From: Crocodylus rhombifer
Taxonomy: Eukaryota; Chordata; Crocodylia; Crocodylidae
Reading direction: 5' to 3'
DNA length: 64,000 bases
Assembly: GCA_038503035.1 (NCBI GenBank)
Contig: JAVSML010000029.1
Location: forward strand, 695,708 to 759,707
Shown: positions 46,001-56,463 of the stretch, piece by piece
Position numbering within the stretch: the first letter of the stretch is position 1
How the letters are laid out: each line of letters starts with the position of its first letter
Program-made: the position numbers and the translations under genes
Notes under the pieces: generated by a model
Database searches by the model: none
Told to the model about the DNA's origin: nothing
What the model saw: only the letters and a program-made list of their open reading frames with translations

Positions 46001-47707
46001 TTTACCTCCAGTGAAAGAAGTTAAAAATTAACGGTTAATTAAGACTAAGTTGAATAGTAAACAGAGATTCCTTCTGATCATGTATGGGATATACACGGTC
46101 TGCGATGAGGTTATATTTGCTTGTAGATTAATTACTCCTTTTTCCCTGTCTTAATTTATTTTATTCTTTAAGAAACCAAATGTCCAGTAGCCACTATATA
46201 CGTGATAAAGAAACACAATAAAAGTAATTTCTCTCTTCACCAAAAAAAGCATTCCCAGTAATGCATTTTTGAGTCCAGTATACCTTTTCCTAATGAGGTT
46301 TCAGCATGCTATAAATAACACTAATGAGACTTTGTCTTGCCTATGTAATATATTTCCTTAATATAGCTTTAGATTTTCTCATGTTGCATGGAAAACTAAC
46401 AGTCGCAGAAAGAAATGTCCTCCAATAGCACATTAAAACCAAAAGTACAATTAAATATAAATGAATTCAGTAATTTAATTGCACTGTTGTCATTTTTAAA
46501 AATTCAGAGGAAAAGTAATGATGTCATTTTTTCTATTGGTAAATAATAAAAGTGCTGAGGACATCAGATAATATTTAAATAAACATTATTGTGGTTATGG
46601 GTGATGCAAAGTTACCTTTTATTACTAGGTAAATCTCATGTTTGTTAATGAAAAGAGAGTTTGAAACATCCCTCTCTCAAGCTCAGGGAGAAATCCTGCA
46701 AGTATTATGCCATGAGTCCCATATAAAGAATATAGTAAGGGACTCCCCATTCTCCATTAACCTTGTAATCACATGCTTACATTTTCTGCTTCAGATTGTG
46801 TGTTCATATAAACAGCAGCAGCATCTTGCAGTAATTTAAATAACATTTGTAGTGAAACCATAACTTATTAATTAGTAGTAAACATTTATAGAACCGTCAC
46901 GTCTAATATTTGTGGCCAACATTTGTCAGACAATTTTTTCTGCTCTATCGACAATATCTTTGTCACCTCATTTTCACAGGGAAATGACAATTTGTTGTGT
47001 ACTTGATTTTGACTGAACATGTCATTTTATTTTTGCTTTTTTAGATGCAAATTTAATGCTTATTTGGATGTTCTGCTTTACATGTGTTTGAAATTTCCTG
47101 TGGAAAAATATTTCCATCAAAAACAAAAAATCAAAAGAAATATTTATTTGAAATTTCTGGGAGGAAAAAAATGTTGTTTTTTCCAAACAGTTTTACATTC
47201 TGGGTTATGCCGCTTCTCCCATCACTGAAGGATTACCTTGTTTCATTATATCATAGCATCATTAAATACATGATACAGCTGGTATTTAATATTAATATGC
47301 ATTCTGTCTCATGTCACATCTCCCATCATCAAAGGATTAGACATGCATATAAACAATATGTATAAACATGCATGATAATTGAATTGAAAGACAGTACTTA
47401 ATCTGAGGGTAGGATTATGGACCTATCATCAAAATGTTGAAGATCCTGTACCCCTGTATCAATGTTATCCTAAAATAAGTTCCCCAAGAACGACTTTACT
47501 TTAAACTATTTAATGAATTTTACCAAGAACTTCAGTGAGAGCAGAGTTAAGCCAACACCGAACTCTCTCTTATTTAATTATTTTGAGCTAAATTGTACCT
47601 TGGGCCTCCATGGCAATGCACATCAGAAAGGAGAGTAAGATCCCTCCCATAGGGCTGTGAAGAATCTGTCTGATTGGGCCCAAAGTGTGGACAGGAAAGT
47701 AGGGGCT
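43071..47707. other. long unannotated AT-rich interval
   Basis: Very AT-rich between about 43370 and 43510. A short block near 44735-44810 (GTGCCTAGCTCAGTG, CCATCTCAGTCGGGGATTCT) resembles the 3' end of an old amniote LINE/SINE. The 124-codon frame at 44709-45083 overlaps it and is probably fortuitous. No other gene or repeat was recognised. Confidence 0.4.
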
Positions 47708-48047
47708 GGGAGCATCTACATGAGACACTTTACAGCATAGCAGAGCAAACTATTGTGCAATAAGTATCCATATTTACACATGCAATTGCAAGTAGCAAAT
47801 TTACTGGAGATTAGAAACTGTGCAGCAGCGCAAGTGTAGACCCCTGTCCAGGAGCAAATGTACTCCCTGTCAGCCAGGCAGCAGAGGGAAAGAGATTACT
47901 CCATGTCCCCCAGGAGCTGCCTGCAGCTGGTGGTGGAGCCTGCCCTGCATTCCTGCATGTGTAGACATGTGCCTGGGAGAGTTAACTCTCCAGTAGTTTA
48001 CCCGGGTGTAAACTGTTCCTGGATCTTTTGCACACATAGATGCGCCT
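47708..48047. mobile_element. TIR MITE (CATCTACACRTGC family)
   Basis: The left end GGGAGCATCTACATGAGACA pairs with the right end, whose reverse complement is AGGCGCATCTATGTGTGCAA. Internal short blocks (GTGTAGACCCCTG, GTGTAGACATGTGCC) may mark further nested termini. No coding capacity. Confidence 0.6.
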
Positions 48048-48309
48048 GCCGTGAATCTAAAATTACTCTCCATTAAGAAAATGGATAGTACTGTAGCTCT
48101 ACCTCCGTACACTGGCTAAAGGCACTGGATAAGCATGCTGAAGTAAAGGGAATATATTACACCCACAAAAAGGTTTAGTCTTTATGATTCATCACTCCAT
48201 AAATGTGCATGTGTTGGTCAAGGAACATGGGAAACATCTGCACCAAATTCTGTGATTGCCTCTAGCTCCTTTTATACACCTTCATCTATTCATTGATGCA
48301 TAGGCTGTA
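48048..48309. other. unannotated spacer
   Basis: Nothing recognised. Confidence 0.3.
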
Positions 48310-48920
48310 AGAAACCACTCTCATCATCTAGTGTTGTCTCCCAGAAAATGCAAGTAATTAATTAATTCCTGTTTGAACAAGAGCACGTATTTATTTATTT
48401 ATTTTGGCGGGGGAGAGGGGGTTATTTAAAAATTTCCAGTAATGGAGAATCCACCACAGTCCTCAGTAGGTTGTTCCAATGGTTAATTCTTTTCAGTGCT
48501 AACATACATGCCTTGTTTCTAGTCTGAATTATTTTAAACTTATTTCCATCCAGGGGATCTTGTTATACCTTTGTCAGCAGACTGAAGTTCCCTCTATCAA
48601 TAAACTTCTATTCCTGGTATAGGCATATACAGACTGTCATGAAGTCTAAAAGTTCTCTTAAAGTAAACTGAAGTCTTGAATATTTCAATATAAGGCTGCC
48701 ATCCTTTAATCACTCTTGTGGCTCTTCTAAATCTCTAATATATCAAGATAATTCTTAAACTGTGGACATCAGAACTGGACAAATAATTCCAGTAGCAGTT
48801 ACACCAGTGACAAGTACAAAGGTGAAATAATTTCTCTCCTACCTTATATACACATTGTGATATTTTCTTTTAGCAACAGCATTGCAGAGCATATTCTGCT
48901 GATTAACTACCATGACTCCC
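48310..48920 (-). mobile_element. CR1: ancient CR1 fragment
   Basis: Plus-strand blocks TTCCAGTAATGGAGAATCCA, GTTGTTCCAATGGTTAATTC and TTTCTAGTCTGAATTATTTT match the old CR1 at 22470. The sequence continues to CTGTGGACATCAGAACTGGA, the VQFWAP-equivalent, and to TTAGCAACAGCATTGCAG. No open frame. Confidence 0.6.
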
Positions 48921-49189
48921 CACATCATAACCACTGCTTCCCTGGACAGACTCTCTGACTTCAGTTGCTGCCCCTCTTCATAACATAATTAAAAAAGGGA
49001 CTAGGACCTACCAACCTCTGTTATGCCAGTGCTGCCCAGAAGTCAGTCTACTGTGCAGCAAGGGAATGGATGGCTAGTAGCAGAGGCCAATGTGAAAGCT
49101 GCAGCAAAAGGCTAAGACAACATGTGTGAAAATTATATACATGTAAAGGTGAAAGCATGCAAGTATTTAAGAGCAAGGATTGTAGGAAT

Positions 49190-49928
49190 AAAATGATAAT
49201 TTCAAAGGTCATGCTGAATTAGATACTTCAAATGACAGCAAAAGGTTATTAAACTGTATAAAACAGGAAGAGGAAAAAGAACGGGGAAAGCTCTGCAATG
49301 AGGATGGGGTAGAGATTAAAGATAACCCAAATGAGTGTTCTGTGTCACTTTTTAAAAGGGGTCAAGAAAGTGAATCTGTAGCAAAGGCAGGATGCCCAAA
49401 GGGAATAATGCTGTAGAATGGAAATTACCATGAGAGAGATGGAAGTAAAACTTAAAAGAACTTAATACGAGTAGAGTGGGTTCTCTCCATCCTATTCTGA
49501 AATAACTGGTACATAAATCTCCGGTTCCAGTAGCAAATACTGCTAATAAATGTATCATGTAGGGATGGAACTCTAAGAGCAGAAGATGGAAAACACAGTA
49601 CCTGTTTTCTAAAAAAAAAAAATCCAGGCAATTGCTGACCCATTAGATTACCTCAGTGGTATGCAATGCTTTAGGACAAATTTTGAAAATGTAATGCACA
49701 CAAACCAAAATGCAACACACAGAAGTAAATGAAAAATGGGATAAAATGCAACATGGAATCACCACAGGTATATTGTGCCAAACTAACTAGATCTCTGTTT
49801 TTTATTACTGTTTTTCTACACAAAGGGGAAAAAATCTATCTGGACTTCACCACAGTATGTGTTATTGCCATTATTTGAAATGGAGAATATATGGGGATTT
49901 TAGGAATTGCAATAGAAGGAAATAATCA
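49190..49928 (+). mobile_element. CR1: ancient CR1, left part (split by younger insertion)
   Basis: Diverged plus-strand CR1 RT: ATTGCTGACCCATTAGATTA, CACAGGTATATTGTGCCAAA and AAAATCTATCTGGACTTCAC (the IYLDF motif) occur in RT order. It stops at the tail of a minus-strand CR1 at 49929 and resumes at about 52960. Confidence 0.6.
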
Positions 49929-51130
49929 TAGGATCATGGAAAGTTAGGGCTGGAAGGGACCTCAGGAGGTCATCTAGTCCTACCTTCTGCTCAAAGCAGG
50001 ATCAACCCCAACTAGATCATTCCAGCCAAAACTTTGTCTAGCCAGGCTTTGAAAACCTCCAAAATGGAATTTCTACCATTTCTCTGCATAACCTGTTACA
50101 GTTTTACTACCCTCCTAGTGAGAAAATTCTTCCTAATATCTAGCCTAAACTTCCCTTGCTGCAACTTAAGACCATTGCTTGTCCGGTCATCTGCCACCAC
50201 TGAGAACAGTCTTGTTCCATCCTCTTTCATACCCTGCTTCATGTAAGTTCAAACCCCCTCTCAGTCTTTTCTTCTCTAGACTAAATAAGCCCAGTTCCCT
50301 CAGTCTTTCCTCATAAGTCATATCACCCAGCCCCCTCACCATTTCTGTTGCCCTCTGCTGGACTCTTTCCAATTTGTCTACATCCTTTCTGTAGTAGGTG
50401 GCCCAAAACTGAACACAGTACTCCAGATGCAGCCTCACCAGTGCTGAATAGAGGAGAAAAATTTCTTCCCTTGACCTACTAGCAACATACCTATCAATGC
50501 AGCCCAGTATGCCACTAGCCTTCTTGGCAACTAGGGCACTGTTGGCTCATATTCAGGTCCACTGTAACCCCCAAGTTCCTTCCTGCAGAGCAGCTGCCCA
50601 GCCAGTCACTCCCAGCCTGTACTGATGCATGGGACTGTTTTGTCCTAGTTGCAGGACTTTGCATTTGTGCATGTTGAACCTCATAAGGTTTTTTTTGGCC
50701 CAATCCTCCAATTTGTCTAAATCACTCTGAATCCTAGCCCTACCCTCCAGCATATCTATTACTCCCTGCAGCTTGGTGTCATCTGCAAACTTGCTGCCAT
50801 CTTCCAGGTCGCTGATGAAAACATCGAACAAAACTGGACCCAGGACCGACCCCTGGGGCACTCCACTAAATCCCGGCTGCCAACTAGACGTTAAGCCATG
50901 GATTATTAATCTCTGAGCCTGATGCTCGAGCTAGTTTTCTATCCACCTTACAGTCCATTCAGCCCATACTTCCTTAGCTTGTCTGTGAGAATGCTGTGGG
51001 AGACTGTATCAAAAGCCTTGCTAAAATCAAGGTACACCACATCCATCAGTCTCCCCACATCTACAGAGCCAGTCATAGAAGGCAATCACGTTGGTCAGGC
51101 ATGATTAGCCCCTGGTGAATACACACTGAC
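49929..51130 (-). mobile_element. CR1: CR1 LINE, 3' half (split by a hAT insertion)
   Basis: The plus strand starts AATCATAGGATCATGGAAAG, the reversed CR1 tail, then runs through the RT C-terminus (frame 50187-50438, [20 protein letters not shown]) and the active-site region (frame 50553-50861, [20 protein letters not shown] then SKFADDTKL). It is cut at 51130 by a foldback hAT and continues at 52211. Confidence 0.88.
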
Positions 51131-52218
51131 TAGAGGTGCACCAATATATCAGTCCAATATTGGATCGGTACCCATATAAAAAAAATTGGCCTGAAGAAAT
51201 CAGCCTGAAGTGACTGATAATTTAGGTGATAAACGTGTATGCGTGCACACAGTGCAGCTCAGCACACAGACAGTGAAGAGCACAGCCCAGCAGCATGCAG
51301 CTGGTAAGTCTGGTGTGATGGAATGGGAGGGGGGAGGGAAAGAGTGTGGGGGGGGCAGACTGATGACCCCCACAGTGAGGGAGGGAGGTGGCAGGGGCAG
51401 GGGCTGGGGCTGTCCTGCTAGGGTGAGGCACAGGATGGAGCCATGGCTCATTGGGGGGTGAGGGCTCCCGCTACTGCACGCACCCCGGGAGGGCATGGGA
51501 AGGGTGTGCTCCCAGATTCGCACAGGGTGGGGCAGGAGGGCTGCAGCTGTGGATTGGGCCTGGGGCCAGGGCTATGCTAGGCTCTTCTTGGCAGAGACTG
51601 GGTTTGGGGTGGGCGATGGCAGCAGCACTAGAAGGGGGCTATGGAAGGGGCTGCAGCCTCCCCAGATTTCACTGTAGCCCCTCTCCTAGCACTGCTGCTA
51701 TGCACCTGGAACAGCCCTGGTTCAACCGGAAGCAGTACTACAGGGGGGCTATGATGAAATTTGGGGTGACTATAGGTCCCTCCATAGCCCCCTTCCAGAA
51801 TTGCTACCTCCTGCCCTGAGCCCAGCCCCTGCCGTGAACAGCCCAGCACAGCCATGGCCTAAGCCTGCAGCTGCAGCCCACCTACCCTGCCCCATGCAGA
51901 TCCAGGGGCACATGCTTCCCCCCCATGCTCTCCCAGGGTGTGCACAGCAGTGGGCACCTCTGCACCCCCCCATAAGCCACAGCACCATCCCATGCCCCAC
52001 CCCACCCTGGCTGGGCAGCGGCTGCCCTTGTCCCTGTCCCCTCCCTCCCTCACCACAGGGGGCATTAATCTGTCCCCTCATTCCCCTTCCTTCCCCACTC
52101 TCCTTCCATCACACAGCTGTATCAGAAATGGGATAGGTATTGGGCCCAGGTGCCTCCTTAAATATTGGCTATTGGTCTTGGCCCCCAGAATCGCTATCAG
52201 TGCATCCCTAATGCTGAC
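51123..52218. mobile_element. foldback non-autonomous hAT element with 8-bp TSD
   Basis: Termini TAGAGGTGCACCAATA (51131) and the reverse complement TAGGGATGCACTGATA (ending 52210) match the classical hAT repeat TAGRGRTGCACCGATA. Flanks ACACTGAC and ATGCTGAC match at 6 of 8. The GC-rich interior is one long imperfect inverted repeat centred near 51715: GGTGTGATGGAATGGGAGGG near 51310 faces its inverse near 52105, and AGAAGGGGGCTATGG near 51630 faces its inverse near 51795. Long frames on both strands mirror each other because of this symmetry. No transposase motif is present. Confidence 0.82.
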
Positions 52219-52955
52219 TGTTTCTCATCACCTTTTTCTCCTCCAACTGCTTAGCAAGGGATTCCTTGAGGATCTGTTCCATGATTTTTCTAGGGACTGA
52301 GGTACAGCTGACTAGTCTGTAGCTCCCTGGATCCTCCTCCCCTTTCTTAAATATGGGCACTATGTTTGCCCTTTTTCATTGGTCATCCAAAACCAAACCC
52401 GATTGCCATGAGTTTTCAAAGATGTTAGCCAATGGCTCTGCAATCACATCAGCCAACTCCCTCAGCACCCTCAAATGCATCCCATTCGACCCCATGGACT
52501 TGTTCACATCCAGCTTTTCTAAGTAGTCTCTAACCTGTTCTTTCACCACTGAGAGCTGCTCACCTCCTCCCCAAGCTGTAGTCTGGGAACTGACCTTGCT
52601 TGTGGAAACTTAGGCAAAAAAAGCATTGAGCTCTTCAGCCTTTTCTGCATCCTCTGCCACAAGGTCACCTCCCCCATTCAATCAGGGACCCACATTTTCC
52701 CTGATCCTCCTCTTGCTACCAACATTCTTGTAGAAACCCTACCTGGTACCCTTCACATCCTTGCTAGCTACAACTCCAGCTGCGCTTGGGCCTTCTTGAT
52801 TACATCCCTATATGCCCAAGCAATGTTCTTATATTCTTCCCTAGTTATTTGTCCAAGTTCCCACTTCTTATAAGCTTCCTTTTTGTCATGTAGTTTACTG
52901 AATAGTTCCCTGCTAAGCCTAGCTGGTCTTACTTACTAGTCTTTCGCACATCAGG
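52211..52955 (-). mobile_element. CR1: CR1 LINE, 5' half (continuation)
   Basis: The CR1 minus sequence resumes with ATGCTGACTGTTTCTCATCA, equivalent to the text expected after CTGGTGAAT. It continues through the KIMEQILKES and VPIFKKG-equivalent regions and the linker upstream of the RT, ending near 52955. Frames are broken throughout. Confidence 0.85.
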
Positions 52956-52959
52956 ATGG

Positions 52960-53965
52960 AAGATGTGCTAATGGGAAGATAAAAAACACACATTTTAAAA
53001 AAGGAAGTATTGAGATGGAGAACAGTTACTAGTAGGACTCTTCAAGGAATGATCATAGGACTTAACTTCTTAATATTTTCATTAACAGTCTTGACAGAAA
53101 AAGTAAGAGTGAGCTAATGAAATTTGCTATGGACTTAAAGTTGCAAGGCACTGTCAATACAGAGAGAATTGGGACATTGTACAGGAAGAAGACAATGACC
53201 ACAAGGAAATGGAAGCAATAGAAATAGGATCACATTTAATAGTATAAAATGCAAAATCATGCTCTGGGAACTAAGAACACACATTTCTGTTATAATCTTG
53301 GAACCCGCCATCTGGAAATTATAAAGGGAAAAGCTAAAGACTTGAGTGTATTAGACAATTACTGGATGACTATGAGGGCATTAATGTGATGCGAAAAAGC
53401 CAAATGTGATCTTAGAATATATCAGGTGTGATATTTCCAATAGAAACAGGAAAACTTAAATACCAATTTACTGGTAAAGACATCATCTGGAATACTGTCT
53501 ACAGTTTTGGTCCCCCAAGAAAGATAAACATGTAAACAGGAACAGGTGCAAAGAGGCGCAGTAAGGATCAGGGAAATGGAGAGCTAATATGAAAATAGAG
53601 TTAACCGTATTTCACTCATTTAACCTAGCACAATGAAAGCTGGGAGGAGGGGGGAATATGATCGCTTTCTACGAATATATTGGGATAATAAATAATTATG
53701 TAAATTAAAAGAAAATGCTGACACAAGAACCAATGGCTGTAAACTGTATAAATTGTGTAAATTTAGACAGCAAATTAAAAGAGAGTTTCTGACCATCAGA
53801 ACAGTGAAATTCTGGAACAAACTTCAATTGGTGCAAGCAGCCAAGCTAGTTTTAAAATGGAACTTGATCAGCTTATGGAAAAGGTTTATATGACATGGTC
53901 ACCTGGAATAGCAGGAAACTGGATTCATTGACCCAGGTTCCTTGAACTCCTACGGTCCCATGTGT
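52960..53965 (+). mobile_element. CR1: ancient CR1, right part
   Basis: The plus strand continues the old CR1: CTTCAAGGAATGATCATAGG, CTTAATATTTTCATTAACAG (the IFI/SLTVL region), GAATACTGTCTACAGTTTTG (the LEYCLQFW equivalent) and a 3' end with ACAGTGAAATTCTGGAACAA then CCCAGGTTCCTTGAACTCC. Too diverged to translate. Confidence 0.65.
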
Positions 53966-55721
53966 TCCACATCCATTTTCATTCCTGACTTTCAAAAAGT
54001 ATAGCCTTTCACCTTAAAAAACTGGATTGCCTATTCCAAAGTAACCTAACTTGATTAAGCCAATCTCCCATGAATCTTTTAATACGTTTCACAAACAGCT
54101 CTGTAAAAGAACAAAACGGGAAAATCTCAAATCCAGAAGGGCTTTTGTTTGTTTATTTATTCCGTTTTTACTGAACTTAACTTTAATGATTAATGAAGAC
54201 AACACAAATGTAATTGGACAGTTTTGCCAGATACATGTGCATTACACAAGGATTGTTTTGGAAGTGGGGATGAGAGTAGTATGACTCTTGAATAACGAAA
54301 GGAACTACAGATGGAAATAGATATTCTTAAATGCTGGCTAAGCATACCATTTGAAGTAATAGTATAAATAGATGAATGAATGAGACTATTAGAGAATCTT
54401 AATAAAAACTGAGAAAGCTAAATTACATAAAGTCCTGTAATGCTAAATTTAATTGATTTTTAAATTTAGCTCCAACCAAAGAAATACCAGAAACCAAAGA
54501 ATTACCATAAGTACATAAATCTAACAATTACCAAAAAGAATTAAAGAGGAAAGTTTATCAGATTGTCTGAGATTTTACAGTTACCTGATTATATGTGAAT
54601 GATTTCTAAATGTTAGGGGAAACACAGTGATCATGAGAAATTGATTATACAAGAGTTTGTAAAAACAATTATGTATGAGAGGAACGTATACATGCAGATA
54701 AGAGATAAATGGGGAACAGCAATAGGTCATTTGGTTATGTGAGAACTAGCTTGATGGATACCAGGATTCTGGTTCAAGCTGAGAACAAAATATCTTTCCC
54801 ATAAGTCCCATGTCTGGTTGGTGGTGTTAACAGGAATAATGTCGAGCATATCTGTTTTATGTCCAGTCAATCGGTATTTCTGAATAATCCCAGAAGTTCA
54901 GAAGACATGTCTAGACATACACTGGTCAATGAGTCTGGTGGAAGGACTTCTAAATACTTGTCTTTGAAGCAGCTACTAATACACTTTATCAAATCACTTT
55001 GGCTCACCCACATCACAATCTGACTCAGGAAAATAATCTTACATTTCACTGATACTGCACATTGCTGTTTGCACTACTTTATTTCCATAAGACACTGAAA
55101 CAGAGCTGTTCTTAATCAAGCTATTGTTTTTGTTCTGGCCCCCACTGCTGTAATTCAAAGAACTTGTGATCACTGGGAAGGCCCTGCTGATAGTAATAGC
55201 AGTTTTCCTGTTGACTTCAATAGTTAGATTTTCTCCCATAATCAATGGTCCCCGGTTGAACAGCCAATACTATTAACACATTGCATAGAATAAATAGTCC
55301 ATAAGATAGGTATGTATTTCAAAAGCTCCTATAACTGACAATGCCAGAAGGCTTGATTTTCCTTTTATACTTTAAACCAGGAATTAAACTAGTATGCAAA
55401 AGGAGTGTAACTGTATAAGGAAGAGCAAAATCAGGCAGATAAGTTAGTTCTTTGATTTCTCTGTAACACCACTTGAAGGCCAGGATATAAGAAACATTAC
55501 AGGTTACAAAGAAAAAGGACTGAGCATACTTCTGTAATTTTAATGCTATAATTGGTTAAAATATTGCAAAATGATAAAGAGTAGTAATTTACTTTTTAGG
55601 TATGTACTGTTCTACACCTGGTTCACATACCTGCCTCTCTCTAATTTTAGACTGAGACGACAAAAATGTATCATTCTTTTCCAATTCTATTTGAAAGTTT
55701 AGTCAAAGCCTCACAAAAAGC
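53966..55721. other. AT-rich sequence, nothing recognised
   Basis: No gene or repeat family was recognised. The right edge is the target site of the full-length hAT. Confidence 0.4.
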
Positions 55722-55729
55722 AAAAACAT
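55722..55729. repeat. left target site duplication of the hAT
   Basis: AAAAACAT, identical to 59442-59449. Confidence 0.9.
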
Positions 55730-55754
55730 TAGGGCTGTGCAAAGCTTCAACTTA

Positions 55755-55895
55755 ATATTCGATTTGACAAATATTCAATGTATTCGACCTTGAAAAGTGA
55801 AAGTTGAATCGAATAGCAGCTGGCTGAATAGCTGTTGAATCAAATACCAGAAGTCGAATATTCACAGTGCGGGTCGAATATTCGACTTGCCTATA
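55755..55895. promoter_or_regulatory. left subterminal TCGAAT repeat cluster
   Basis: Several copies of ATTCGA, TCGAAT and GTCGAATATTC in both orientations occur within about 140 bp of the terminus. Such clusters are known transposase-binding regions in hAT elements such as Ac. The right end has a matching cluster. Confidence 0.6.
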
Positions 55896-55908
55896 CTGGA
55901 TTCCCTGT

Positions 55909-56062
55909 AGGGGCGGGGGAAGGAAAGTAAGGGGAGGGAGGGAGAGAGGGGGAAGGAGTGCTTTCATGACTGACGTGTGGCTGGCCAGTGACCTGTCAGC
56001 ATTCTCTGAGGTCCCTTCCAATCCCAGTGCGCTGGGGGAGGGCCAGAGAAAATGCATAAAAG
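55909..56062 (+). promoter_or_regulatory. internal promoter of the hAT transposase
   Basis: A GC box (GGGGCGGGG near 55910-55918), then a purine-rich G/A tract, then a TATA-like CATAAAAG at 56055-56062, about 400 bp upstream of the first suitable ATG. The spacing suggests a start site around 56085-56095. Inferred from motifs only. Confidence 0.4.
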
Positions 56063-56463
56063 GCAGCAGTTTTTCAGCTCCCCTGCTTTCTGCCTTGGGG
56101 TCAGTTTCTGAGCTGCTGGTGTTCTCCAGCACCTCTGCATCAGACCAGGACGGCTGGAAGCCCTGATCTTCAACAGATTCCCTGCTTGCAACGGTAGCAA
56201 CAGGGATTTCTGAGAACTTGGTGCTTTTATTTTATAACTACTTTTCATATTAGTTTACGCTTGTATTGGATAGGGTTAGTAGTAGCCTAGGATCTATTCT
56301 GTATACAGGAATTTAGCTTATATATATTTTTTTTAATACATCATTCATTCTTTCCACCACATCAACGCTTCTCAATGTATTATATACATACACAAACACA
56401 TTTACATAACATCCAGAAATCTAATCCGTGGCGCACGGCACACTTAGAAGTTCCAGTTTACAT

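Noticed and set aside
51200..52300. Open frames of 60-122 codons on both strands
   Set aside because: They result from the GC-rich foldback core of a hAT element, and the frames of the two arms mirror each other.
55752..56248. Minus-strand frames of 94-126 codons at the left end of the hAT
   Set aside because: They cover the subterminal repeats and promoter region and have no conserved motif.
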